NCBI GenBank assembly: GCA_017590115.1
Contig: JAGGNK010006448.1
Span: forward strand, 1,189,849-1,253,848
Source of the DNA: Montifringilla adamsi
Lineage: Eukaryota; Chordata; Aves; Passeriformes; Passeridae
DNA length: 64,000 bases
Reading direction: 5' to 3'
Every line of letters starts with the position of its first letter. Position 1 is the stretch's first letter. The notes below the pieces were generated by a model. It had not been told where the DNA came from. It ran no database searches and saw only the letters and a program-made list of their open reading frames with translations. Position numbers and translations under genes: made by a program. This document shows positions 51,501 to 64,000 of this stretch, piece after piece.

Positions 51501-54500
51501 ACTGGGGAGCAGCTGCCATTTTGAGAACCACTTTAAAAAAAAGAGCAGAAACACTAGAAGATAAAGCATCTGCATAAGGTGCAAGCCCACCATTGCTCCA
51601 GGAGTCACAGAGCTGATGTTCATTACCATCTGTATGGAATGTAGTAAGACACATAAACATGTTGATGATTATTTAACTTAAAAAAAATATAAATAAAAGA
51701 AAAATACTGTACTATTCAAGGTATTCAGTGAAAATATTCTGGTTCTCCTGGCAGTGGGTTATTATTTTTATTCATAACAGTTGATAATGAAGCTCTATCA
51801 TATCAGTGTATCCACTGCAATATCTGAATGCACTCGTCAGTTAATTGGCCACAATTCTTTGTATGAAATGCTGAAATAAGTGAACTGTCACCTCTTTAAT
51901 GAAGTTGCCTATATCTTAAACCCTTTGCCCTTTAAAAAACTCTTTATACTCACTATGAAAAATTTTATACTCGCTTCTGCCAGAGACCATGGTTAATGTT
52001 CACTGCCCTTTATTCACCTTATTTTTAATTCTGAAAACCCACACTCATTAACCGTACACTTCCAAAGAATTGCTGGAACCGCCTAAATAAAAGCTTGAAA
52101 GTGACTTTTATTGTACATTTGAGAGTAACAGTATGGTATGAAATATTGAAAAGAATCTTTCCTAGTCTCTACAGCTGTAACTGCTCGGCTGGAGTAACAC
52201 ATACTGACGGTAACCATGCAGTATCCACTAAAATCAAGAATTTAAATCTTTGAGTAAGGTGATCTGTGTTTGCATATATTTATAAATGCAAATAAGTATT
52301 AATCTTTTGATGAGTACTGAGCATTAAAAATTACAAGTTTCTTTGAACAGATGATGTCTGGGGTCAGAATGCTGGGTCAGTGGGTCTGCTCTTTGAGTGC
52401 ACTTCTATTTGATATCAATAAGCAAGTCCTAAACTAGAAACTAAAGAATATGTACATTAGTTTCTTCTCTGCCACTCCAACTTCATAGTGTTTGGGACAG
52501 TAACCAGCTCTCAGTACAGCCATGGGTTTGTGCAACACCCAGCACAATGCTCATCACTGAAAACCCCTGCAGATCAAGAGATAAAAGGCAAGGATTACCC
52601 TTGTAGATGCCCTTTAATTAGAAAATTCTTGAGTGTACTCTAGAGGTACTTTACTTCCAAAATAGAGGAAAACATGAACTCAAAAAATGAAATTACAGTA
52701 CATTCCAAAAAACTGATCTGTGTACCCAGTCCCCAAAATCTGTTTGTGAAATCAAGATGCCTGGTGATTTATAGTGTTCCACCATTACAAGTCTAGATGT
52801 AGACCTGCTTGGCCACCATACTCTATTATGGAATATTGTAACATAAATTTGTATTTTGTTTTCCTTGTGCAAAGCAAGGAACAGAAACAATCAACCTCCC
52901 ATTTTCCTTACAGACAGCATCTGTAAACATATGAACAGTAGCACAGTTTGCTCTCCAAAGCAGTAGTACTATAGTAATTTGAACAATGAAGAATAGCAGT
53001 CCAAGACTCCTCAGTTCTAAAACAAAGAACCATAAAAAACCAGACAGTACTATAGGTCCAAATGGAAATATTACAGTGATTCAAACAAAAGACACTGAGC
53101 TCTTATCCTTTCAACAATTCAAAAGTCATTCAGTGCATTTCCATCAAGCTAGAGAGGATCCAGTTTGGTGATACCTTAAAACACGTCGCTGCAACCCTTA
53201 GTCCATGTTTGAAGGTAAATTATTTGCAAGCCTGAAATGCAGCCAGTTCCCCAAGCTGTCCCTTAACTACCTCACGTAAAGTCCATCCTATCAGAAATAA
53301 CAGTCTGCTATTAAAGTGTTATCCTAAGGAAACACTGGACGGTTAATCAGGCATTTCTAAAAAGTAGTACAAGGAGTATGTTTTTAGATTACAGAGCTGA
53401 CAAATGTTTCTGCTTCTTTTTTTTTAAATTATTATGATTATTTATATCTCATTGTAATTCTGGTAATTCCATTATGAATCTTCATACAACAGAATTACAT
53501 AGGAAAATATCAAAGAATTTATTCTATATAAAACCTAAATCAATTACCGAGAAGTTTATTTTAATACGCATATACTATATTTACTCTGTGACTGGAAGTT
53601 ACACATGTCCAGTTACTAATGGTCCCTTTACCTCTCATCTTCAAAGTACCTGGTGAAGACATTAGACTTCGAAATTCAGTCAAATTACTGTTGCATTGTG
53701 TCTGAAAAGATGTGTTCCTCAAAAGCATCTCACTTTAGGCAGAAAAAGAACCCCTAAAATAAGATTACCAAATTCATCAAGTTATTCTAATGCTTACAAA
53801 TGCATTCTCAAAAAAGAACTCTCAATAAGAAACCTCCAGTCCATCCTTCAAGAACTCACGTCTTCAGCTGTATGGGATACATACTGCAGAATTTCATGGA
53901 AGGGAATTTTAGACAGGAATACAAATTCCAGGATGGGCAAAATGGCACCAAGACTTGCAGCACACTCTCCTGGGCCATAGCTGGCCAGTATGCACAGCCA
54001 TATGATATCTGACTGACATACACCATGCCTGGCACATCTCCATAGGTAACATGCACACAGAGCTCTCTTTTGGCTCTGGCCATATAGCTCATAGCGCAAC
54101 AAGAACAAATCCTGACTGAACGTTCAGATGATAATGAAACACAAATTAATCACAATAATTACAAACTGATTTTCTACCTATGCCCAGAGACAAGTAAAAG
54201 AAGAGTTAAAATCCATACCAATTCACAATTATATATTTGGTTTGCCATATTTCCTACTTCTCTCAAAGAATTACCTCAGTTTTTGTTCTGTTTTCTTGCC
54301 AACAAAACCCTGCTTTTCTATCACACTGTCTTGCTCAGACACAGAAAAGCTGAGAAAATATAACATGCAAGTTAAGGGCTCAGGAATAAAAAATCATCCA
54401 AATCATCAAACATACTAATACAAAGGGGTTTTTGACTCTGATTTTGTTCCGGCTGATGTTCTCTGAATATTAGATGTGGTGATCAAACTGTTATGGATCA

Positions 54501-54713
54501 AAAAAATACATTTTCATCAGTGCTAGAGTTTGCCCCAAAAACATTATATTTGCTGGAGACTTTGTTTGAGCATTTGTTCTTTCAAGCTTCAGTACTTGTA
54601 CTAAAGATGATACTAAAGAAAAACCTATTTGACCAAACCATACATTTTTCTATGCCCTTTGTAAGTACTTCTGGCAGAACTGGGTTTGGGTGGTAATGGG
54701 TCAGGTTCTCAAG

Positions 54714-54740
54714 AAAAAACAAAACAAAACAAAACAAAAC

Positions 54741-54790
<50 letters not shown>

Positions 54791-54803
54791 AAAAAAAAAC
54801 AAC
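54714..54803 (+). repeat. AAAAC microsatellite followed by a poly-A run (A48)
   Basis: Four or more AAAAC units precede 48 consecutive A (54742-54789), then CAAAAAAAAACAACAG. Poly-lysine open frames here are artefacts. Confidence 0.95.
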
Positions 54804-55761
54804 AGCAGAAGACTGTCCCTTTTACAGAACAAGAATCAAATCAGACATTATCCTGTCCAGAAATGTGCTTGGTTACATGCTTGGCTGACAGTCAGAGTGA
54901 TGTTTCCATGACTTTATAGCTCACCAACACAAAAGCACTCCCAAGCTTTAACTGAACAGTGTGTTCATGCAGTTTTTCCAAAAATTTATCAATATTTGAA
55001 GAAGAGCAAATTAGAAGAATTTTGTATCAATCAATTATCCCTCTCTAAATTTTCTTGAAATGGATAACAGATATGTTCTAATTTAACTGTATGAAGTAGC
55101 AAAGTATAATGTTTGTAATGTTGCTTTCTCATTTTATTTCCCAGTATATCTTCATTACTTTATCTTTTAAAAGAGTTAAAAATGCTAAAGTTTTTAAGCA
55201 ATATGTGGAACAGTAAAGCAGTCATTTGTTCCCATTTATTTCACAATTTAAGAGGGGAAAAAAATGACAAGGCATGCTTTGGACTCCTGTGAGTAGGAGA
55301 TGCGGTCCTTGCAAGTGTTCTCTCTCACACAGTAACCCTTCACATGAGATAGGTTTGCCTGCACGGGTGCAATGTCTATCACACATACATGTGTATATGG
55401 GCCATATAGCACAGCACACTCTCCGTGCATACGAGTCTCCAGGCTGACAGTACCAAGGCAACAGGTGTTCTCACCCCAAAGCACCTTAAATCAAAGGAGG
55501 AATCAATGTAGATTTTATTCTCTTTAGTAAGTACTGACTGCCACCCTCTCTCCCACTGGGCTGCAAGACTATGCACTACCCAGCTGGGCTAGAGAAACAC
55601 ACAGTATGCAAACAGTTCACCTCCAGCTTCCATGACTCTTTCACTCAGAGCTAAATGGTGGAAGATAAGTATTTTGCATTTCACCACCATGACAGAACCA
55701 CACTCTTCAAGACTGATCATTATAATATCTTCATACTAGGAATTACAGACCTGTCAGTCTG

Positions 55762-55950
55762 AGGAGGTTCAGGCTGGATATTTGAAAGAATTTCTTCACC
55801 AGAAGGGTTATCAAGCATCAGAACAGGCTTCCCTGAGAAGCTGAGTCACCATTCCCGGATGTTAGCTGGGACGCTTAGGGACATGGTTTAGTGGTGGACT
55901 TGGCATGGTTCGGTTAATGGCTCCAATCTAAATGATTCTGTGATTCTGCA
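55762..55950 (+). mobile_element. CR1 LINE, 3' end fragment
   Basis: AGGAGGTTCAGGCTGGATAT, AGAATTTCTTCACCAGAAGG, GCATCAGAACAGGCTTCCC, GGGACATGGTTTAGTGGTGG, ACTTGGCATGG and the tail AATGATTCTGTGATTCT follow the CR1 3' consensus order. The GTTTAGTGG type is shared with the copy at 59.2 kb, suggesting one subfamily. No coding capacity. Confidence 0.92.
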
Positions 55951-57929
55951 TGCAAACACAGATTCACAGATGCGTGTGCCTATCTGTTTGTGCAGTATGC
56001 ATACACACAGACTACAATCCCTGCAGGTGATTAGCAGGGCACCACAACATTAACACAATCATTTAAGAAAGAAAACGAGCACCATAATCAAATGAAAAAC
56101 CAGATGTCATTTGCTAATGGATACCAAACCTAGAAGTGTAGTCAAGGATAAACAAAGGACAATAGAGTGTGCACCTAGCACTGTTTGCACTCTAACTTTT
56201 ACTAACTTCCACATATGCCAAACAAACATCTTTTCCCTTTTTACTTTGTTTCCACATCAGGATTGTTAAGACTCAAATATCAATTCAGTCAACTGCAATT
56301 TTATAGTGAGATGATTTTTTCAAATGACCACAGACCTCTCTTGTAAACCTCTTTGGATAGACAGACCCTAAGAGCTGTGCCTTGCACTGTCTTGGAAGAT
56401 TAATGACTCATACTAAGTCAACAATATTATCTGTTATGTTCCCCAAAGATCTTAAATTAAAATACACATTCATCCTGGACCAGCTCAGCATATGTGAAAT
56501 TTGTTTTTCTTAATGAGATCACAGTTAATAATAATAGAAGCAGGCAACTCTGGAAAATAACAAATATAAACTCACCACTGAAAGTTGGTTTCCAGAACTA
56601 GCATTCTATTGAATACCATTATCTCTGACTAAAAATGGCTTCACTTACCCAACAAGTGTCTTATTAGAATTATACATAAAAGCCTTTATAAACAAAAACA
56701 TATTGTTAAATATTACGCTGTGTAACAACCTTGAGAGTTCAGTCAAATTTAAATTTCACACAAATCCTTCAATTAAGACAAATGTTTGTGAAACCTTTGG
56801 CTTTGCAGAATTTCTTCATACTGGTACAAATACCAAGTTTTATTCTATATTACAGCCATTACATGATTGACCTCTTATACCAGTTCTCGTGTATAACATA
56901 CTAACACCGTGCTAAGTACTTCATTTTTTCTTTTCCCATCACATACGTTAACAAATATATTTATCTTAAAACTTGAACCCTTTCATAATGGTACCTCACA
57001 AGTGGTTTACAACTGTGCCATAAAAGTTACACACATACGATGATATTCAAGCTCACGCTTTTTCATGAAAATGTTTCTTCATTTTATAATCACAAAAAAA
57101 AGAAAATCTTCAATGGACGAGTTCTATTTTAGAGAAAAAGCAAACATACTTATTTCAACTGGCTTACTGTGAGTTAATTAAAGTGAAAATTATGTAAACA
57201 AAAGTCAGTATTGTAAGGCTGCTATGCAGTTTTAATTTTTCTATTGACCTAGTAACAAATTTAAATGCTAACAGTTTGGGAGATCAAATTAAATGAATAC
57301 AAACACTTTGTTTAATGACATCAGCAGTCAATGCAGACCATCTGTGTTTCACTTTAAAAGTGATCAGAAAATATTCTTTTGTTTACATTACAGATAATCA
57401 GGAGGTTTATATTTCTGTGTTCAATTTAAGAGGAAAAAAAGATCATACTACCTTCAGGGCCCAAGGAAGCAATAAGTTACAAATGCAGGATTTCTCCTTT
57501 TTTTTTTTCTGTTTTGTAACCATGGTAAAACAATAGAAATGAACTTTCCCTGAACCTTTCTCCTTTAATGGCCTGGGTCCATGTTGACCCAGCAAGCTGG
57601 AACCTGATACTATCAACCTGACTGCTGCTAAAGCAATCAGATTCAGCAGAAACTATACACAGTGCATTATAATACTAATTTCAGCATCCCACAAAGCCAG
57701 TGCAGAGGCAAGCTATTAAAGTATTATATTCTATTGTTTAAAAGTGAGATTAATTCAATAGCTTAAATGCACCCAAAAACACTGAACTAAATGGCAGACT
57801 GTACAACTATATTGTTATTCTTTTATAATACTGTACCAAAGTGAAATTGCAGATAAGGTTCTCCCTTCCCCTCTCCCTTCAAAAAAAAAAGCACTACTGG
57901 ATGAATTATTAGTAAACAGATTATTTGAG

Positions 57930-58160
57930 CCATTACAGGTTCATATGATCCTGCATTTGAATGAGGCATGTAATTAAATTATCAGGACTTTGTTCTAAAT
58001 GCTTGAAAGAAGGAGAGCATGATAACCACATTTTTAAAAGGTAGAATAAAAGAAGAAACTTTTTTTTTTCCTTATAGAGGACTACAGGCAACTAATGTAT
58101 GAAAGCATAATTGATTAATTCCACTAATTAAGATATTTGTTATTCCTGAAATTGTAGGTT
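57930..58160. promoter_or_regulatory. Candidate conserved noncoding element
   Basis: It contains GCATGTAATTAAATTATC and ATTGATTAATTCCACTAATT, both rich in homeodomain cores. A short T run near 58061 interrupts it. Chosen by eye. Confidence 0.25.
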
Positions 58161-59245
58161 GATAAATAATGTATTAGATGTGACACCATTTCCCATCAGT
58201 TCTGAAAAGACTGTGATGATGTTTCAAATATATAATGTTATTTTTTAGAGGTTGAATAGCTCACTTCTATGCTTCTGTGTCCAGGCAAAAAGCAAGCAAA
58301 ATATATTTTGAAGTTGTGAATGTCAATCTTTAAATAGTAAACACAGCATTACAACATATTCTACTCATTTTACAAAAATATTCACTTATAAAGACTTTTG
58401 TTTCTTTCAAAAGTTTTAAGGGGAAATATTTTTCAACAAACCCAACATTTGCAGAAGTATATATTCCATGGACGTCAGTCATTTATGACGTTTCCCTGAA
58501 GAGTGAGACACATTCCAGTATCTATTCATCCCCTTTTCTTTTAAGTAGAAATCACTTTGAGGAAGTGTTTGAGGCTGCAGTGGTTATTGAATAGGGACCC
58601 TAGTCACCTAACCATTAAGTGGCTTTAACCTTTAACACAGCTACTGCAGAAGGAGGAACAGTCACTAACTTGCATGCAATCATGATAACTATAGACTACT
58701 TCTGCAGAATGTGAAACACACAGAATTACTTTTTCAGTTGAAGCAGAGCCATACAACTTCAGTCTATTGCAAAAAAAAAAAAATCATCACGCTCTACACA
58801 GGTCAGGATAATAATGTTGACTCTGAAGAATAGACTGAGAAATCTACTAAGCTACAAAGAGAGGGGGGTAAAAAAGTAACATTAGCAAGACCATTCATCT
58901 GAGAGAAGGATTTCTGGCTGTAGTCTACAGATTTGGCTTAGTTTACAATAAAACATTATTTAAGCACAGATTAGCACTCAAGTTTTTGCCTTCTAGATGA
59001 ATTTCCTTATCATGACACAGATTCATGCTCATTTTTTTCTTGTCCAAGAAATCTTTCATCCCCTCCATGTACCTGAACAGCTTCAACAGAAAGTCTATTT
59101 GTGATATTAATATTCTTGCTGACCAGCTTGTTGCATTTTCTCAGACAGAGGATTTTGCTGCTACCCAATAGCTCCCCCAGTCTCATTTTTGGCCACTAAG
59201 TCATGGCAATGGGAGAGAAAAGGGTCTCCACCTCTACTTCTCCAC

Positions 59246-59440
59246 TGAAAGAGTTGTGAAGAATCAGAACAGGCTGCCCAGGGAAGTAGTTGAATCACCA
59301 TCCCTGGAGGTGTGCAAAAGACTGCAGATATGATGCCTAGAGACAAGGTTTAGTGGTAGTCTTGGCAGTGCTGGGTTTACAGCTGGACTTGATGATCTTA
59401 AGGGTCTTTTCTAACCTGGATGATTTTAAGATTCTCTGAT
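59246..59440 (+). mobile_element. CR1 LINE, 3' end fragment
   Basis: GAAAGAGTTGTGAAGAATCA, GAACAGGCTGCCCAGGGAAG, CACCATCCCTGGAGGTGTGC, ACAAGGTTTAGTGGTAGTC, GGACTTGATGATCTTAAGGG and a decayed TGATTTTAAGATTCTCTGAT tail follow the CR1 3' end. It is truncated 5' and antisense to DACH1. Confidence 0.92.
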
Positions 59441-60569
59441 CTTCATATTTCTTCTCTTTCTGTAACCCTGTTTTCAAAGGTGGTGGCCACTCCACTTAGA
59501 CTGCACACACTCTGATCATGTACCAAATCCTTCACAATAATGACATGTAGGAACTTCACTTTATTCAGGTTGCAAACAGGTGTGTGACCACTCTGACAAG
59601 AAGAAAAATGCAATCTCTAGCTCAAAAGGGTCATATATTTGCTAAAACTTATTTAAGGATGAGAGCCTGTTAAAACTTATGCTGGAATCCCATCACTGAG
59701 AACATTTAAGTCAAACTAGCCTTAAATTTTTTTGCACCTCTACTCTGCAAGTGCATGTGAATTTTCAAATAATGAAGTCACAGTCCAACAGGTGCAATGC
59801 TGTATTGCACAAAGTGCAACACAAACTACCCAAATCTGGTAGTTTATAGCTGCAATGTAAATGTTGAATATTAGCCTCCTGAGCATATATGTGTACCAGC
59901 AATACCTTCCATTAGAATCCTCTTTCCCTGCACACGTCAAGCACTAGTCCTTCAGAACAGCTTCTGATTTAGTGTATTTGCAAGACATCCAACGCCCAAT
60001 GGTGCTATGATTATGTCAGAAAAACACAGATCTTAAATATGAAACAAAGATGTTTATAGGGGAGGGACAAGTGAGAAGAGATGCTTTGTGCAATGCTGCC
60101 ACTGACTACTGGATTGGAAGGTGTCTTCTCACCACAGTTTTCCAGACTCGCTCTACAATAACCATCCTCCTCCAAGCATGTTGGGTTTTTTTATTCAGCT
60201 GCCCGGTTTTTCTCTCACTTCTTTCATTATATCTAAATGGGCTTGACCAAGATTTGACAATCCATTTCTGATTCCCACTAGCCAAGTTGAACCTACCTGC
60301 TCCTCCTCTTCTGCCTCTATCTCTTAGGAAAACTGTAACCTGCGGCAGGTGAGCCAGTTCCACGAGGTGGAGGCAGTGAGCAAACAGAGCAGAGCCTCTG
60401 TGTTGGAAAGGTGGCACAAAGGTTGCACTGAAATTTTTTAATTACAGTCTCCATCGCCTGGATTTGACATGAAACAGGACTTGCTTGCTACCATTCCAGC
60501 ATGGTTATTGTGCCACTGTTGCTTGGCAGCAATGGTCGGGAGCCCTTTTCTCCCTTTGAGAGAAAAGGT

Positions 60570-60658
60570 TTTTTGTGGTAACTCCCTTTTTGTGGTAACT
60601 GCAGTAAACCCAGACAGCTCTGGTTGTGGTAACTGCAGTAAACCCAGAAGGTCTGGTC
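60570..60658 (+). repeat. 34-bp tandem duplication with a partial third copy
   Basis: The segment TGGTAACTGCAGTAAACCCA occurs twice with starts 34 bp apart (units at 60590 and 60624), preceded by a partial TTTTGTGGTAACTCCC copy. Confidence 0.9.
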
Positions 60659-62114
60659 AACCCATCTGCGAAAAAATTGCTTCTAATTTTCAAGACCTAG
60701 GTCAATGTCTCTACAATTTGTAAGAAATTAAAGAATAGAACTGAGCAACATAAAATATTTTCTCTTCCTATGCTAAAAATAATTAAAAAGGTGCAAATTT
60801 CAAGGTTTAGGAAAAAAATGGGCTTCATAAAAATGGAAGTGAGAAAGAGCAGACTGAAAAACAGCTCTCCAAGTAGAATAAAAAAGGAAAGACCAATCCT
60901 CATTCAGATGAAAAGATGAAGATTCTAAAGCGAAACAGAAAATTTCTTGGCAATGATAATCCTCAGTCCTATAAAATGACAGAAGCTGTAACATATCAAC
61001 AACTACGGTTTGAATTAGTTTAAAGCAGATTATTCTGCATGTACAGAATGCTACAAGGCACTGTCCACTTCCAAAAGGTGAAGGGGCTGCTCACTGTGCT
61101 ACTTCTTCCCAAGCACAGATCATACCCTCCTGAAAGACTTGGAGAGAGACAGATACCTCTCTGTATCTCTGCTTCTCAAAATGTGAATCGGTGGAGATGT
61201 GCATGCAAAGTATTCGTTTTGTTATAAGACTGTCTCTAATCAATCAGAATTATAAACCAAAATGCAAACTTGCACACCAGGAAGATTTGATAATTAAATT
61301 AAATTTTCAAATTTTCAACACGACACTGGGAAAAAATAAACTATCCCTGCAACATGTTAGGTAAAGATTTTACTAATAATTTTCTTAGACTTGGTGTTTA
61401 TAGACAGAAATAACCACCTGAGTACTAAAATAATTTTTAATTAGCTTCATTAACCCAAATTAAATAGCACAAAATAGTCTGCAAACTACAAATATACTCT
61501 ACTAGATAACATATAGGTCAAAAACAACAAAGTTTTTATGCATATCAGTACATTTTGAAGAACAGAAAATATGAAGAGATGAAAAATAAGGATAAAATAT
61601 GAAAAACAATTATTACTGCAGACATTTTACAGAAAGAATTTAGTATCCTATTTAAACAAATTACCATGTAAAATAAAATATGGATTTAAACTAATATTTC
61701 TGAGCATGAAGATATGATTAGTAAAGAAAATCCTAGTGGCAGAAAATACAATTGACCGGAACAGAATTTTGATTCACTGAAAACTGTATTTTTTTAGTTT
61801 AAGATATCTGTGTAACTATACTGTCAATCAAATAACCTAAAATATTAAGTCGTCATTGCCCTTTTAAATCCTTTCAACTAGAATTCCCTAATTGTTCCCT
61901 CACTTTATCTCACTGTACCAGTAAGTAAATAAATTAACAAAATAGCTTTTATCGCACAGAATAACCTTTTAACTGAAGGATTATCTCTGGTTTATTTTTC
62001 ATTTCTTTCTCTGCAGATAGCAGTTCATGCCTCATTGATTAGTTTGCTGAGGTGGTGACCAGAAATGAAAACAAGGTCTCTCAGATATTGCCAAGACCTG
62101 TAAATATATATATT

Positions 62115-62156
62115 AAAAAAAAAAAAAAAAAAAAAGAAAAAAGAGGGGGAAAAAAG
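62115..62156 (+). repeat. Interrupted poly-A tract
   Basis: A run of about 20 A, then GAAAAAAGAGGGGGAAAAAAG. Purine-only. Confidence 0.9.
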
Positions 62157-62989
62157 CACCAAAGCTAACACATGTTATACTTCCAGCATTCAGCTTCTAA
62201 GCCAATGAGAGTTGATGGTCAGGAGAGGTTCATTTATTCTAATCAGCCATTGCCAGGATGCAATGTCACTAAAGAATTCTAAAATATCATCCCTGTGGTT
62301 GGGTTTAGATTTGTTTTCTACCTATACTTTGACAAGATTTTCCTTTTTCTTTCTTTCTTTCTCTTTTTCTCATTAAGTTTCACTTTTAAAATGTGCCAAC
62401 ACTCTAATGATATGTTACAGAGATGTGGATCAGTACTGTTGCAAACCAGGGGTTTATATCTCTTTCTAAAAGAAATTCTTTCAAAAAGCTGAATTACATT
62501 TTGAAAATCCAAAAATATTTTCTCCAATAAATAGTTAGTTTGGGTTTGTTTAGCTTTTTCCTGTTTCATGTTTCAAACCTTCATAGTTGGAAGAAAATTG
62601 TAGTTTTCTTCTAAGTTGTCAGATTAATATCATGTATATCAAAGTCCTCTATTCCCACGTCTGGTAAGCCTCATTCTTTAACTAAATGGACAATGACTTG
62701 AAGCACAACAAAAAATTCAGCTGTTCTGTTTCTTTAGACTTCAGCCTTTTTATCAAGTCTACATGTATCACCAACAGGCATGATACTTTCTGTGATGTGA
62801 AAAACTGAGTTTAACAGCGTAGTTCTCCTTAGTTTTAAAAAGAATATCTTATGTCACTTGCGTTACTGCGCTCAGAACATAAATATTAAAGCAACGTGTA
62901 CATACTAAACATGTATTAGAAGGATCAAGATCCAGAAGAAGAAGTAATGTGAATTATGTATATACCGATAAGTTTCAAAGATTCTTGAA

Positions 62990-63170
62990 CAACCTTTATA
63001 AACAGTCACATAGTTCTGTCATTTCATGCAAGTCAAATTTTACTACTGGCCGCTGGAGAAGAAGAGATAAGAGTCACGTGAGGTGGGTCATACAGCCATT
63101 TCTTACACGTGCAAATTTCACTGGCACGCTGATATAGCATCTTGGACAGAGATGGTATATTATCAAAAAG
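62990..63170. promoter_or_regulatory. Candidate regulatory block with two CACGTG E-boxes
   Basis: TCACGTGA (63074-63081) and a second CACGTG (63106-63111) have starts 31 bp apart, near three helical turns. CACGTG is the bHLH-ZIP site (MYC/MAX, USF), and TCACGTGA is the form preferred by MITF/TFE proteins. Surrounding sequence is less AT-rich than average and repeat-free. Confidence 0.33.
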
Positions 63171-64000
63171 GCAACTCCACGCCCCCCTCGTAGTCAGTTG
63201 CCATAAAAATATGGAAAATTAACCACAATTAATATTAGCATGCTCTGAAAGTTTTAACCCCACAAAAAACAAAGATAATGCAATGTTAATTTTTTCAGAC
63301 CTCTGCTACCTCAACCTTGCTGTATTCATAAACAGATTAAAAGATAATAATTTGCATACAAGAAGTACATGGACTTTTCTAGCATATGAACAACTGATTT
63401 CAGACAAGTGCTATATGCAGAACAACATTTCAGGTAAAAGAATCTGTCACTATGGCAAGAAGCATAATTCATTCATTTTCAACGTTGGCACAACATGACA
63501 AATCAAGAATAGTAGGAAAGCTTTTTTTTTTTCATGTCCTTGAAGCAGGCATCAAGCATTTGTTTTGTTTTAACATTAATTAAGCCAAATCTGATAACAT
63601 GTTTTAATTACACAGCACAAACTACCGTTCATATGAAGTACCCTGCTGGTAAAAATGAAGGCCCTCATTCAAGAAATTGCTTAATCATGTGCATAAATTC
63701 CTTTAAGTTTAGGATTGAAAATTTCTTTGATTAAAAATAAAATATCAAGGTTCTACCAGTGATTGAAGAGGCCACTTTCAATCTAAATTGCACAGACCCT
63801 AAGTATGTTTCATAAAACCATACTCTTAGTTTCATTTAAAATAAAAACACAGTAAATGAAAAAATCAGATTACATGCAATCTAGCAGGCTCTGATGAGCT
63901 GGCAATAAATACAATATTTATCCATGCATACATAGCATTAAAATTGTACTATTTTAAAACAGTGTTTTAAAGTTCACCAAGATTTACAATGGGAAATATA

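Larger units (their letters stand above)
1..64000 (-). other. DACH1: DACH1 gene body, internal part (two exons and three introns, partial)
   Basis: The whole window appears to lie inside one transcription unit, because two minus-strand exons of the same protein sit 35 kb apart with compatible splice phases. DACH1 is a nuclear transcription cofactor of the SKI/SNO/DAC family, which acts with SIX and EYA proteins in eye, limb and kidney development. Neither the N-terminal DAC/SKI DNA-binding exons nor the C-terminal coiled-coil exons were found here, so transcription enters from beyond position 64000 and leaves below position 1. Very large introns are normal for this gene in vertebrates. DACH2, the paralogue, is less likely because the RPGRPPKRTQ and KVKKIKLEAM words match my memory of DACH1. 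Confidence 0.85.
43027..64000 (-). other. DACH1: DACH1 intron, 5' side of the 116-nt exon (partial)
   Basis: At least 20,974 bp of intron precedes the 116-nt exon, and the upstream DACH1 exon encoding the end of the DAC domain was not seen. Contents are three plus-strand CR1 fragments (45.3, 55.8 and 59.3 kb), an A48 run at 54.76 kb, a 34-bp tandem duplication at 60.6 kb, an A-rich tract at 62.1 kb, an inverted pair of AP-1-type sites at 44.4 kb, and motif-dense blocks at 43.1-43.4, 57.9-58.2 and 63.0-63.2 kb. From 46 to 54 kb I see only AT-rich sequence with no recognised repeat or exon. Confidence 0.7.

Noticed and set aside
51171..51629. 152-residue minus-strand open frame rich in Leu, Phe and Cys
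   Set aside because: Composition follows AT-rich DNA; other frames on both strands are also open here, and there are no splice sites or family match.
53848..54108. Cysteine-rich overlapping open frames in a GC-balanced patch (and similar at 55222-55576)
   Set aside because: Several frames are open at once, none has a known motif, and no splice structure is visible. An unrecognised old repeat is more likely than a gene.
54686..54919. Poly-lysine open frames
   Set aside because: Produced by the A48 run; also true of the lysine or phenylalanine frames near 2.6, 4.0, 5.5 and 15.1 kb.
1..64000. CRISPR arrays, tRNA or rRNA genes, bacterial operons, viral genomes or endogenous retroviruses
   Set aside because: No regularly spaced repeats, no cloverleaf with A/B box sequence, no paired long terminal repeats and no gag/pol-like frames were recognised.

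Overview
The window looks like part of a bird chromosome (Aves, or at least a sauropsid). The evidence is an AT-rich, gene-poor sequence scattered with CR1 LINE 3' ends carrying the bird-style GATTCTATGATTC-like tail, plus two degraded older amniote repeats. There are no bacterial-type genes, operons, CRISPR arrays or tRNA/rRNA genes.

The only gene I can support is DACH1 (dachshund family transcription corepressor 1), transcribed on the minus strand. Two coding exons lie inside the window. In transcript order they are a 116-nt exon at 43026-42911, which encodes a peptide beginning SRPGRPPKRTQ and ending GIIPPT, and a 162-nt exon at 7766-7605, which encodes a nine-alanine tract followed by AIAEAMKVKKIKLE. 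They join in frame (ACA-G|GT-CTG) with consensus splice sites. Only 278 of 64,000 bases are coding. The rest is intron: at least 20,974 bp on the 5' side, 35,144 bp between the exons, and at least 7,604 bp on the 3' side.

The introns hold eight CR1 fragments (seven on the plus strand, antisense to DACH1), two older amniote repeat relics near 12.1 kb and 15.9 kb, a long (TA)n tract, several long A/T runs, pyrimidine-rich tracts, two short tandem arrays and a few unusually good inverted repeats. Between them lie repeat-free blocks dense in homeodomain, octamer-like and E-box words, near 2.8, 8.9, 11.2, 11.8, 24.1, 25.7, 36.7, 43.3, 58.0 and 63.1 kb. The DACH1 locus is known for long-range developmental enhancers, so these are the best places to look for regulatory function, but I judged them by eye and not by alignment.

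I found no convincing previously undescribed gene system. The observations most worth a second look are the motif-dense block just upstream of the 116-nt exon, the paired E-box hairpin at 11.2 kb, the two CACGTG sites spaced 31 bp apart at 63.1 kb, a 26-bp perfect palindrome at 34.8 kb, and a 14-bp perfect hairpin at 8.5 kb beside a GC-rich patch.
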